Shown here piece by piece: positions 26,935 to 35,535 of a DNA stretch of 50,766 nt; position 1 is the first letter of the stretch; every line of letters begins with the position of its first letter. The translations under genes were made by a program, and so were the position numbers. Below the pieces are notes generated by a model. It was not told the origin of the DNA. It saw nothing but the letters and a program-made list of their open reading frames with translations, and did not search any database. The DNA is from Zetaproteobacteria bacterium. Lineage in GTDB: Bacteria > Pseudomonadota > Zetaproteobacteria > Mariprofundales > Mariprofundaceae. Location of the stretch: contig PEAA01000012.1 in assembly GCA_002753275.1 (NCBI GenBank), positions 1 through 50,766 on the forward strand. Direction: 5' to 3'.

Positions 26935-29900
26935 TCATGTCGATGATGGCGCGGCATCACTTGCGGGAAGGTAGGTCTGCAAAATCTCGTTTAATTGCTT
27001 TCGATCAATGGGTTTGGCCAAGAAGTCATTGCAACCCGCTTGTGAAAAGAGATCTTTATGTTTTTGCATGACATTGGCCGTCATGGCAATAATGGGGGTG
27101 TTGCAGCCACTTGCTCGAAGTTTCCTGGTGGCTTCGATACCATCCATTTCTGGCATCTGCATATCCATGAGGATGAGATCGAAGTTTTCGTTTGAAGCCA
27201 TTTCAAACGCAATTCGACCATTGCCTGCAATGCTTGAAGTGATTCCTAGCTTTTTCAAAAATATCTGCATAAGTGTTTGAATATCTTCGGTATCTTCAGC
27301 AAGAAGAATATGCCCTGTCATTGAATGCACGGCAGCGTTAAGTGGAATTTGCGTGGGTGATGCTTTCGTTGGAGTGACGGTTTGCGTGATAAAAGGTTTA
27401 TCGCTTAGATGGACGGGGATGATCAGTGAAAATGTGCTGCCGCGCCCCTCTTCGCTGATCACTTGAATATCGCCATGCATGAGGTTAGCCAGTTTCTGTG
27501 AGATATAGAGCCCAAGTCCTGTGCCACCAAACTTTCTCGAGATTGATTGATCGGCTTGCTTAAAGGGTTGGAAGAGGTTCTCAAGCGTCTCTTCAGACAT
27601 GCCAATGCCTTGATCTTTCACCTTAAAGTGCAGCAGATTATTTTGATGGTCATGGGATATGGTCAAACGCACATTGCCATGTTGGGTGAATTTAATCGCA
27701 TTGCTTAGTAGATTCATTAAAATTTGGCGAATACGCATCTCATCGCCAAGAAGGTAGTGATCAAACTTGGGTTCAGAGTTGACAATTAATTGTAGCCCTT
27801 TTTGTTCGGCGCGTTGGCTAAACATCGCGACAATGTCATGAATCATACTATTGAAAGCAAAGGGGATATGTTCGATTTCAAACTTGCCTGCCTCGATTTT
27901 AGAGATGTCCAAAATATCGTTGATCAGATAGAGCAGGGTTTTCCCTGAGTTGCGCATGGTATTTAAAATATGACTCTGTTCGTAAGTCAATGCGGTATCG
28001 GAGAGGAGATCGCTATGGCCTAGAAGGGTGGTCAGTGGAGTGCGAAGCTCATGGCTCATCGTTGCCATAAACTCATCTTTTGCGATCATTGCGGACTCTT
28101 TGGCACGCATCTCAATCTCAATTTGACGACTGTTTTCAAGCTCCAATTGCATGCGGAGGTCGCGAACGACCAATACTGCGCCTTCAATCACTTGCTGTTG
28201 ATCTTGTAGCAGCGCACCAAAAATCTCTAGTGGAATTGCGTGTCCATTCACCGGGGTGATCTTACTTTGACAGTAGAGCGCATGTTGGTTTTCTAGTGGG
28301 CATTGGTAGAGCAGACGCCCGAGTTGTGTTAAATTAAACAGATCCCAGTGATGGGGGTGTTTGTTGGGTTGCAAGATGATGAGCATCTGTTTTTTTTCAT
28401 CAATGACCAGAGGAATGCTAAGGCCAATCATGTCGATCGGTTGCTGGTTGTGGCGTAAGACAGGAAATATGCGATTGGAGAACTGTTCTGTCAGGTGAGG
28501 CTCTTTATGAAATTGTAGCATGAAGCGAATCTGTTCAATCGCAAGCTTTTGTGGTATGAGGGAGGAGATGTTTTTCTTGCGATGTTCGTTGGGTGACCAA
28601 CCTGTTTGGGCGCTCATGGCGTTGTTGCTGTCAATAATGTGTCCTAATGCATCGATAAGAATGATGGGGACAGGCGTGTTTAAAAAAAAGTGTGCAAGTG
28701 CATGAGGGTGGGCCTCAATATAGCGTTGAATATGGGCGATTGTTTCGGGTGTCATGGATTGGATGTGGGAGGGATTATTTTGAGCAAGGGTTGTGGGAAA
28801 AAGTGTTAGAAATGATTTTCCAACCATTTTTCGCGACGGCATGCTGATCAGCGAACATAGCGCCGGATTGCATTTGGTGATGAGCCCCTGGTTATCAATG
28901 ACGAAAAGAGGTTCGGTCATGGTGTTGGTGATGTTTTCGATGTATTGAAAGTTGTTGATTAATGCTTTTTGTGAGTTTTGGATCGACTCAATGGCGTGGT
29001 TGATATTCTCGCCAAGAAAGCCGATCTCATCATCGCCGAGGTAGGGAATTCGATGTTTGAGTTGTCCATGGGCCAGTGCTTCGGCCCCCTCGGTAAGCTG
29101 ACGAATGGGACCGGAGATTTTGCGTGACTGGATTAAGATGAAGATTAGAGCGGGGATCAATGCCAATAAAAAAGCAAAGAGAGATGCCCAGATGACATGC
29201 ATTAGGCGTTGGTTAATCACGGGGAAATTAAGTTGAATGCTTAGTGTGACAATGGGGGTGTCGGCAATGGATAGCCAGGTATGTTTGCTCAGTTCCTGAT
29301 TGTTGAAAATCCATGCGGTGAGTATGCTGTCATTCTCTGTTTCAGGCTCTTTTCCCAGTAAAACTTCATTGTTATGTGTTTTGATTAAGAGGGTTTGTTC
29401 TGGCTCGATGCTCTGCTGCAAGGGGGTGAGATAGGTGTTGAATTTTATTTGTGCAAAGAGGACGCCGCCAAATTGACCTGTCATGTCGTCACGGACGGAG
29501 AAGCCGACCAACATGATAGGCTCTTCGTTGGCAAGGTTGTGGTAAAAAACCATCACTTGCATCTGATAGGGTGGTAGAGCCTGGAGCGCCTGAAACATAT
29601 CGTGCATATTGGCATAATGGCGCTTGAGATCTTCGGAAGCGTAGGGCTGATCGGCGCGCAACAGTGCATGGTGGGCGGGATTGCGCTGATGGTCATAGTA
29701 TGTCGCAGCTTCATCTCCTTGCGAATTAAAAAAGTGTAGGGAGTCAATGGCATGGTTGTATTGATGTAAAAAGGTGAAGGCGGCGTCAATCGCCTCGGCG
29801 AAATGACGCTTCTCCGCATCGGTTGTGGCATGAAGGTAATGTTGAAGGTGCGGTGAATCGGCTTGTTGAGAGAGCATGACATAGAGCTTTTGATGGTTAC

Positions 29901-30123
29901 TTTGTTGCCATTGAGTTCGAATCGCCTCAAAACGGTGGTTGAGTTGTTCGATAATTTCCGTTTTGATCTGCTCCGTTTCACGATACATTTGCCATAAGCT
30001 TGAAATGCCAATCACCAGCAGGGCAACACCAATGCCCATAAACATCAACTTTTGTGTTATGGAGTTATGTGATAAAAGTGGCAGGATAGAGACGTGGTTG
30101 TTTACATGGGAGTCATCATTCAT
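26935..30123 (-). CDS. Hybrid sensor histidine kinase with PAS and receiver domains (about 1062 aa)
   Basis: An N-terminal membrane segment (FMGIGVALLVIGISSLW), a periplasmic sensor region of about 270 residues and a second membrane segment (ASLFAFLLALIPALIFILI) are followed by HAMP and at least two PAS-like domains. Then come HisKA (phospho-accepting His in MSHELRTP, near residue 690), HATPase_c (NLLSNAIKF, DQGIGM, GGTGLGL) and a C-terminal receiver (acceptor Asp in LILMDMQMPEMDG, near residue 983). It has no separate response regulator beside it, so the output partner is unknown. The start is uncertain: ATG 30123 (MNDD) lacks a Shine-Dalgarno, while a strong gggggagg sits further upstream at the in-frame extension to 30159 or 30183. 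It is divergent from the diguanylate cyclase gene. Confidence 0.88.
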   Translation of the reverse strand: MNDDSHVNNHVSILPLLSHNSITQKLMFMGIGVALLVIGISSLWQMYRETEQIKTEIIEQLNHRFEAIRTQWQQSNHQKLYVMLSQQADSPHLQHYLHATTDAEKRHFAEAIDAAFTFLHQYNHAIDSLHFFNSQGDEAATYYDHQRNPAHHALLRADQPYASEDLKRHYANMHDMFQALQALPPYQMQVMVFYHNLANEEPIMLVGFSVRDDMTGQFGGVLFAQIKFNTYLTPLQQSIEPEQTLLIKTHNNEVLLGKEPETENDSILTAWIFNNQELSKHTWLSIADTPIVTLSIQLNFPVINQRLMHVIWASLFAFLLALIPALIFILIQSRKISGPIRQLTEGAEALAHGQLKHRIPYLGDDEIGFLGENINHAIESIQNSQKALINNFQYIENITNTMTEPLFVIDNQGLITKCNPALCSLISMPSRKMVGKSFLTLFPTTLAQNNPSHIQSMTPETIAHIQRYIEAHPHALAHFFLNTPVPIILIDALGHIIDSNNAMSAQTGWSPNEHRKKNISSLIPQKLAIEQIRFMLQFHKEPHLTEQFSNRIFPVLRHNQQPIDMIGLSIPLVIDEKKQMLIILQPNKHPHHWDLFNLTQLGRLLYQCPLENQHALYCQSKITPVNGHAIPLEIFGALLQDQQQVIEGAVLVVRDLRMQLELENSRQIEIEMRAKESAMIAKDEFMATMSHELRTPLTTLLGHSDLLSDTALTYEQSHILNTMRNSGKTLLYLINDILDISKIEAGKFEIEHIPFAFNSMIHDIVAMFSQRAEQKGLQLIVNSEPKFDHYLLGDEMRIRQILMNLLSNAIKFTQHGNVRLTISHDHQNNLLHFKVKDQGIGMSEETLENLFQPFKQADQSISRKFGGTGLGLYISQKLANLMHGDIQVISEEGRGSTFSLIIPVHLSDKPFITQTVTPTKASPTQIPLNAAVHSMTGHILLAEDTEDIQTLMQIFLKKLGITSSIAGNGRIAFEMASNENFDLILMDMQMPEMDGIEATRKLRASGCNTPIIAMTANVMQKHKDLFSQAGCNDFLAKPIDRKQLNEILQTYLPASDAAPSST

Positions 30124-30295
30124 CGTTGGCAATGGAATGTTTTTCCTCCCCCTGTCCATTTGTGTTTTACAGCTTCTGGACAATATGGATTCTATAATTT
30201 GCTGTCAATAATCGTTGTTTTTTTACGATGCTCACCTATTCTCTGGCAGGCATTTTTGGCACAGTTTTACAAATATGATCATAGGATTGGTACGG

Positions 30296-32251
30296 ATGAT
30301 TGATAAAAAGGGGGCAGGTTCATTGTTGAAATCAAAACTTGGTCTGCAGGTGCTCTCCTTGATTTTGTCAATGACGGTTGTGGTTTCTGTACTCTATTAC
30401 TTGGATAAAAGAGCTGTGCATGCCCATTGGTCGCAAGATATGCATGCGACGGTTGTTGATAAAAAGGTTCGCATCACACAGTTTTTTCATGAGATATCTT
30501 CAGATGTGATTGCGATCGTTTCTGATGATTCCTTTCGCGCTCAGATCGATCAGCACAATTATCAGCCTGTCATAGATCGTTTTAAGGCGTTACTGCACAC
30601 CAAAATGGTTTATGCGCAAATTTGTTTTATCGACATGGCGGGGATGGAGCGTGTCCGCGTTGAGATGGATGGGCGTGAAGCGAAAGTGGTTCAAGACGCT
30701 GCGCTGCAAAACAAGTCAGTCCATGATTATGTCTATTACACCAACAGGTTGAAGGATGGAAGTCTCTGGATTTCAGCGATTGATTTGAATATTGAGAATG
30801 GCGTTGTTGAGCAGCCGTTGCGTCCGATGTTGCGTTTTTCAGCGCCGGTTTTTAATGCTCAGGGGGAGCGTTTGGGGCTGTTGGTCATCAACTATCCTAT
30901 GGGCGATGTTCTTGATGAGTTTGATCGTAGTAGCAATACTAAGGCTGGCCATCTCTATTTATTGAATGAACAGGGTTTTTTGTTGGCAGGCGGTGATCCT
31001 GCAACGCGTTGGGGACATCTTTTGGGTCATAATGATACCATGTCCACCCTTGAGCCCAAAACATGGCTTGAGTTGAATCAAAATCTTTTGCTCAATCGAC
31101 GAGCCTTTGAGTTTGATGAAAATCATTTTGTGGTTGATGTGCTTGATCCGCGTGATTTTGTCAAACAATTGCTTGGTTATGATCATGTGCCATTGCAAGT
31201 GGCCAGCGCTGAGCGTACATGGATCATCATGGATCGCGTGAGTGAAGATGAGATGTATGCCGAAGTGACCGAGCGCTTGAATATGATGTTGCTTTTCTGC
31301 CTGTTGGTTGGAGGGCTGTTGATCCGCGTGCTTTACCGTTGGCATCGTTTAAAAATCGCTTCCGATGCGGCGCGTGAGCAGTCGCAAAAATTGGCGCAGG
31401 TGATTGAACAGACTTCGGATATCGTATTCTTGACTGACCTTCAGGGGCGAATTGAGTATGTGAATGCGGCGTTTACAGATGTGACTGGCTTTACGCGGGA
31501 TCAAGTTTTGTTAAAAAAACCGGGGATTTTTAAGTCGGGGCGCCATAGCGATGATTTTTATCAAAATATGTGGCGCGAGATTTCTGAAGGTCACACATTT
31601 AGAGAGATGTTTATCAATGTTCGCTCCGATGATAGTCTTTACTATGAAGAGAAAACAATCTCGCCACTCTTCGATTCAGCTAACAATATTATTGGGTATG
31701 CTTCCATTGGCAAAGATATTACCGACAGTAAAGTGATGCGTATGGCATTTTATGATCAGTTAACAGGGTTGGTGAATCGTGCGTTATTGCTCGACCGTTT
31801 GGAACATAAAATGGGGTATGCCAAACGCAATCGAAGCATGATCGCGTTATTATACATGGACTTGGATGGTTTTAAGGCGATCAACGATACCTATGGTCAT
31901 AATATCGGCGATGAGGCGCTGATTGAATTTGCGCGACGGGTGAAAGCCTTGATGCGAAGTTCGGATACCCTTGCTCGTATTGGTGGCGATGAATTTGTGG
32001 TGTTGTTGCGTGATATTACCGAGGAGAATGTGGCCAGTTTTGTGGCTGCAAAGATTATCAGCGTGATTTCGCAGCCTTGGAACTTGTCGGGTCATGACTG
32101 CTATCTTGGGGTGAGTATTGGCGTGACTTACTATACCGATCAAGAGATGGAGCCCATTGACCTCTTGCAAGAGGGGGATGTGGCGATGTATATGGCTAAG
32201 CGGAATGGTAAAAATTGTTTCTATAATTATGATCGTAACAGTCGATCGTAG
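30296..32251 (+). CDS. Membrane PAS-GGDEF diguanylate cyclase (651 aa)
   Basis: One N-terminal membrane segment, a periplasmic Cache-like sensor (about 45-320) and a second membrane segment (MMLLFCLLVGGLLI) precede a PAS domain (about 365-480, FTDVTGFTRDQ) and a GGDEF domain. The active-site GGDEF is intact near residue 562. An RSSD inhibitory-site motif lies five residues before it, so the enzyme should make c-di-GMP and be feedback-inhibited. There is no EAL domain. Start 30296 is preferred for its aggattgg upstream and because MIDKK directly precedes the first membrane helix; an in-frame start at 30215 adds 27 residues. It is divergent from the hybrid kinase; a shared signal is possible but not shown. 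Confidence 0.9.
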   Translation: MIDKKGAGSLLKSKLGLQVLSLILSMTVVVSVLYYLDKRAVHAHWSQDMHATVVDKKVRITQFFHEISSDVIAIVSDDSFRAQIDQHNYQPVIDRFKALLHTKMVYAQICFIDMAGMERVRVEMDGREAKVVQDAALQNKSVHDYVYYTNRLKDGSLWISAIDLNIENGVVEQPLRPMLRFSAPVFNAQGERLGLLVINYPMGDVLDEFDRSSNTKAGHLYLLNEQGFLLAGGDPATRWGHLLGHNDTMSTLEPKTWLELNQNLLLNRRAFEFDENHFVVDVLDPRDFVKQLLGYDHVPLQVASAERTWIIMDRVSEDEMYAEVTERLNMMLLFCLLVGGLLIRVLYRWHRLKIASDAAREQSQKLAQVIEQTSDIVFLTDLQGRIEYVNAAFTDVTGFTRDQVLLKKPGIFKSGRHSDDFYQNMWREISEGHTFREMFINVRSDDSLYYEEKTISPLFDSANNIIGYASIGKDITDSKVMRMAFYDQLTGLVNRALLLDRLEHKMGYAKRNRSMIALLYMDLDGFKAINDTYGHNIGDEALIEFARRVKALMRSSDTLARIGGDEFVVLLRDITEENVASFVAAKIISVISQPWNLSGHDCYLGVSIGVTYYTDQEMEPIDLLQEGDVAMYMAKRNGKNCFYNYDRNSRS

Positions 32252-32296
32252 TTTATTCACCCTTATTATAATATAACGATTTTAGCGATTTATTCG

Positions 32297-33220
32297 ATGT
32301 TTTCCGTGTTGATCAGTATGGCCATGATTATTGTGCTGGGTGTTGTGTGGCGCAGCTGGTTGGGCGCTGAAAAAGCGCAAGTCGTGCGCACACATCTGGT
32401 TAAGGCGGTGTATGATATTTTTCTGCCTGCTTTGGTCCTCAATGTGATGTGGCAAGCGACGGTCGATGTCAATGCTTTGAAGCTTCCGATGGTGGCTGTG
32501 ACAGGCGTTATTTTTGCTCTTGCTTTGGCATGGCTTTGTTATGTGGTGATGCCGTGGTTTGTGGATCGTAAAGATCGGCAAATGATCGGAGCGCTTCTTC
32601 TTGCCTCTTCGTTTGGCAATTTTACTTATCTTGGGCTTCCCGTGATTACGCAGACTTTTGGTGCGGAATTTCAGTTTGTCGCAATCTATTTTGATTTTTT
32701 TGCTGCAACGCCGCTGCTTTTTACCGTGGGGGTGATCGTTGCGTTGACTTTTGGTTTTAGTGAACAGCGTGTGAACATGGTGCAAGAGGTGGTGCGTGTT
32801 CCTGCCATTTGGGCTGCTGTAATTGGCGTGGCTTTAAGCGTGATGGGTGTGGCGATGCCGTCGTGGCTCGCTAAAAGTTTATCCCTTCTTGCTGCTGCTG
32901 TGGTGCCATTAATGCTGCTTGCGGTGGGGATGGCATTGGCATGGCGAGCGGGGTGGTTGAAGCGTTTGCCGATGTTGTTGCCGATGGCGCTGATTCAGTT
33001 GCTTTGGATGCCTTGGGTTGTGTGGACAACGGGTGAGCTGATTGCGCTTCCATCATCCTGGCTGGCTCCTGCTGTGATTGAAGCGGCGATGCCATGCATG
33101 GTGCTTGGGATTGTATTGTGCGATCGTTTTCATCTTGATGCCAGTTTATATGCCGAGGCGGTGACGGTGACAACAGCAATTTCGCTGCTGAGTTTGCCCG
33201 TGTGGTTGACGCTGTTATAA
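32297..33220 (+). CDS. AEC-family transporter (auxin efflux carrier-like, 307 aa)
   Basis: About ten hydrophobic segments cover almost the whole chain in the two five-helix bundles typical of the AEC/BASS fold. Family blocks are visible: YDIFLPALVLNVMW, SFGNFTYLGLPV, VIGVALSVMGVAMPSWL, and a C-terminal EAAMPCMVLGIVLCDRFHLD. Bacterial members export or import organic acids such as malate, but the substrate cannot be read from the sequence. A TATAAT at 32267-32272 could be a -10 element, with no clear -35. Confidence 0.88.
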   Translation: MFSVLISMAMIIVLGVVWRSWLGAEKAQVVRTHLVKAVYDIFLPALVLNVMWQATVDVNALKLPMVAVTGVIFALALAWLCYVVMPWFVDRKDRQMIGALLLASSFGNFTYLGLPVITQTFGAEFQFVAIYFDFFAATPLLFTVGVIVALTFGFSEQRVNMVQEVVRVPAIWAAVIGVALSVMGVAMPSWLAKSLSLLAAAVVPLMLLAVGMALAWRAGWLKRLPMLLPMALIQLLWMPWVVWTTGELIALPSSWLAPAVIEAAMPCMVLGIVLCDRFHLDASLYAEAVTVTTAISLLSLPVWLTLL

Positions 33221-33247
33221 ATTTAGAAACACACGATTTCCCTGCTC

Positions 33248-33384
33248 TGGATGCTGAATCAAGCTCAGCATGACGAGAGATTCTTGCCATGACGCACCAA
33301 CCCTTCGTCATTGCGGGCTTGATCCGCAATCCAAGGAGGCTGTGCCATTCGGCTTCTGGATGATGAATCGAGTTCAGTATGACC
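33248..33384 (-). repeat. Dispersed palindromic repeat, locus 7 (reverse orientation)
   Basis: A half-copy at 33248-33275 and a full reverse-oriented copy at 33305-33384 lie between the AEC carrier and the 97-aa gene, which converge here. Confidence 0.85.
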
Positions 33385-33390
33385 TTTGTT

Positions 33391-33684
33391 TTATGCAAAG
33401 GTATCAATGTGCTCAAGTGGTTCATCGCCATGATGAATGCTGTTTTTTTCAGGGGCATAGGTGCTTGATTGACTGTCGGTAAAGGTTTCTCGAACGGCTG
33501 TACTGCGATCCAGTTCGGAAATATTGCTCTTGCCAATATTGGTTTTCCGGGGTGTTTTGCGCACAAAAGGAGTAACTGCAACCGCAGGTGGCGCAATTTG
33601 GGAGCTATTTAAAATGGGCTGAATCAGTTGGATGTCCATGATTGAATTGTAGATGACAATGGGCATCTTTGCAGATGTTGGCAT
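33391..33684 (-). CDS. Hypothetical protein (97 aa)
   Basis: I recognise no family. The protein is hydrophilic and Ser/Thr/Pro-rich, without signal peptide or membrane helix. It has a basic middle (FVRKTPRKTNIGK) and an acidic/His C-terminus (HHGDEPLEHIDTF), which suggests a disordered, possibly peptide-like binding protein. It is supported as real by the strong Shine-Dalgarno aaggaga just before ATG 33684 and by being divergent from the ZntB-like gene. The middle hydrophobic stretch MDIQLIQPILNSSQ could form a short helix. Function unknown. Confidence 0.6.
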   Translation of the reverse strand: MPTSAKMPIVIYNSIMDIQLIQPILNSSQIAPPAVAVTPFVRKTPRKTNIGKSNISELDRSTAVRETFTDSQSSTYAPEKNSIHHGDEPLEHIDTFA

Positions 33685-33686
33685 CT

Positions 33687-33693
33687 TCTCCTT
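33687..33693 (-). promoter_or_regulatory. Ribosome binding site of the 97-aa gene
   Basis: Read on the minus strand, AAGGAGA lies two bases before ATG 33684. The spacing is short, but the match is the main evidence that this small gene is translated. Confidence 0.6.
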
Positions 33694-33779
33694 TTATCTT
33701 TTCTTCTGTGCGTTTCGTTAATCTCCTATAGACTCTATCGGTCTTTGACTCTAAAACATTAGTGATGCGTGAGGTTTTT

Positions 33780-34745
33780 ATGCCATATATGGCCAGTTTT
33801 TATGCCTACTCTCTTGTTGATCAGCGAGCCTTAAATTGGGTGGATCGGCTGCAATGGGCTCAAACAGGGGAAGCAGTTTGGGTTCATATTGATTATTCAA
33901 ATGGGGAAATGCAGCGATGGTTGCAGGAGGAGGTAGGTCTTGATCCCCTGGTCGTTGATGCGCTGATTATGGAAGATACTCGCCCGCGTGTGACGACCAT
34001 TGGCACCGGCATGTTGATTGTTTTGCGCGGTGTTAATCTTAACGAGGGTGCTGATCCTGAAGATATGGTGGCGATTCGATTATGGATTGATGCTGGGCGG
34101 GTGATCTCAACATCCAAGCGAGCTTTGCGTTCGGTTGCAGATATTGCAAGGACACTGGATCAAGGCGAAGGGCCACATGATACGAGTACCTTGTTGGCGC
34201 ATTTGCTTGATCGATTGATTGATCGTATGGCCAATTTGGTCGATGCTTTTGAAGATGAGCTCGATGTGTTGGAAGACCGTGTACTGGCGCATGATGTCGA
34301 TGCGGAGGTGCGTTTGCATCTCGCGGAGTTGCGCCGAAGGGTGATTACCACGCGGCGATATTTGGCGCCCGAAAGGGATGCGCTTGAGCGACTAACGATG
34401 GAGCCTCATGGATGGTTAATGGAAGGGAATCGCATGCATATTCGTGAAATTGCCAACCATCTTGTGCGTTATGTCGAGGCTTTGGATACGGTACGTGATC
34501 GTGCCATGGTGACCCATGAAGAGTTGCAAAGTCGATTGAGTGAACAGATGAATATGCGCATGTATACCTTGACCATTGTTGCGGCTGTTTTTTTACCGCT
34601 TGGCTTTTTAACTGGGCTTTTTGGCGTCAATGTTGGCGGTATTCCCATGGCTGAGAATAGTTGGGGCTTTACGATTTTTGTCGTAGGGATGTTGCTGCTG
34701 TTTGGCTTGCAGCTCTTCTATTTTTATCGAAAGCGGTGGTTTTAA
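33780..34745 (+). CDS. zntB: CorA-family zinc/divalent cation transporter ZntB-like (321 aa)
   Basis: A large soluble N-terminal domain (WVHIDYSN, DALIMEDTRPRV, then a long helical segment) precedes two C-terminal membrane helices. The pore signature between them reads GVNVGGIP, the form seen in ZntB-type members rather than the GMN motif followed by acidic residues typical of Mg-transporting CorA. The last residues YFYRKRWF are a basic cytoplasmic tail. ATG 33780 is chosen because gagg lies five bases upstream; starts at 33762 and 33765 would give MMREVF. Its stop codon is interlocked with that of the convergent esterase gene. Zinc is the family substrate; specificity here is inferred. Confidence 0.85.
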   Translation: MPYMASFYAYSLVDQRALNWVDRLQWAQTGEAVWVHIDYSNGEMQRWLQEEVGLDPLVVDALIMEDTRPRVTTIGTGMLIVLRGVNLNEGADPEDMVAIRLWIDAGRVISTSKRALRSVADIARTLDQGEGPHDTSTLLAHLLDRLIDRMANLVDAFEDELDVLEDRVLAHDVDAEVRLHLAELRRRVITTRRYLAPERDALERLTMEPHGWLMEGNRMHIREIANHLVRYVEALDTVRDRAMVTHEELQSRLSEQMNMRMYTLTIVAAVFLPLGFLTGLFGVNVGGIPMAENSWGFTIFVVGMLLLFGLQLFYFYRKRWF

Positions 34746-35434
34746 TTGTTTTTCTGGTGTGTGAATTGTTGGTTGATCCAAGCGCCAATATGTTTGATCT
34801 CAAGTGGAGAGACCGAGTGAGCCATGGGGTAACTATTCCAGCAGATCTCATGCCCCCATGCCGTGAGTTGTTGCAAAAGGGATTTGCCCAATGCAAAGGG
34901 AACAATATCATCATGGACACCGTGACCTATGAATACCGGTGTTTGACTTGAACTCTTACTGCGCTCATCGGCAGTTTTTTCAGGGAGTAGTCCATAACAC
35001 GAGAGGGCAATGATGCCTGCCAAAGGTTGCGATTGCCGTAATGCACAGTGGAGCGCCATCGCTCCACCTTGCGAGAAGCCTGCTAAAATGATGTTGTGGG
35101 TAGGGATCCCATGGATGATCTCTCGATCAATCAGCAGTTGGATACGCTCCATCGATGTACGAATACCCGCTTCATCTTGTTTGATACCAATGCTGTCGTG
35201 CACAATGTCATACCATGCTGGCATGATATAGCCTCCGTTGATGGTGACGGGCATGGCCGGCGCATGGGGGAAAATAAAACGGACTGGCGTCTCGCTGTTG
35301 AGGTTGAGTTGTGGGATGATCGGTTCAAAGTCATGGCCATCCGCGCCCAGTCCATGCAGCCAAATGATTGCATGTTTGGGGTTGGTAGCCGTTTCGATGG
35401 TGACAGAGGGGAGGCAGTGCATGGAGGTCGTCAT
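34742..35434 (-). CDS. Alpha/beta-hydrolase carboxylesterase (phospholipase/carboxylesterase family, 230 aa)
   Basis: This matches the Abhydrolase_2 family: AIIWLHGLGADGHDF near residue 22 gives the oxyanion-side HG motif and GFSQGGAM near residue 120 holds the catalytic Ser. The triad Asp is in HGVHDDIVP (about 175) and the His in MAHSVS (about 207). There is no signal peptide, so it is cytoplasmic. Family members hydrolyse short acyl esters or act as acyl-protein thioesterases; the natural substrate is unknown. Length is typical. Confidence 0.9.
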   Translation of the reverse strand: MTTSMHCLPSVTIETATNPKHAIIWLHGLGADGHDFEPIIPQLNLNSETPVRFIFPHAPAMPVTINGGYIMPAWYDIVHDSIGIKQDEAGIRTSMERIQLLIDREIIHGIPTHNIILAGFSQGGAMALHCALRQSQPLAGIIALSCYGLLPEKTADERSKSSSQTPVFIGHGVHDDIVPFALGKSLLQQLTAWGHEICWNSYPMAHSVSPLEIKHIGAWINQQFTHQKNN

Positions 35435-35535
35435 GGGCTGATTTTAACTGCAAAAATGAAATTGTCTCGCATTTGCGTATTGTAAAGGTGTGAGAAATAT
35501 TCTCTTTCGACTGTCGATATGGTTCAATAAGCCCC

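Noticed and set aside
8663-33384. Palindromic repeats as insertion sequences
   Set aside because: The elements are about 81 bp, carry no transposase and show no clear target duplications.
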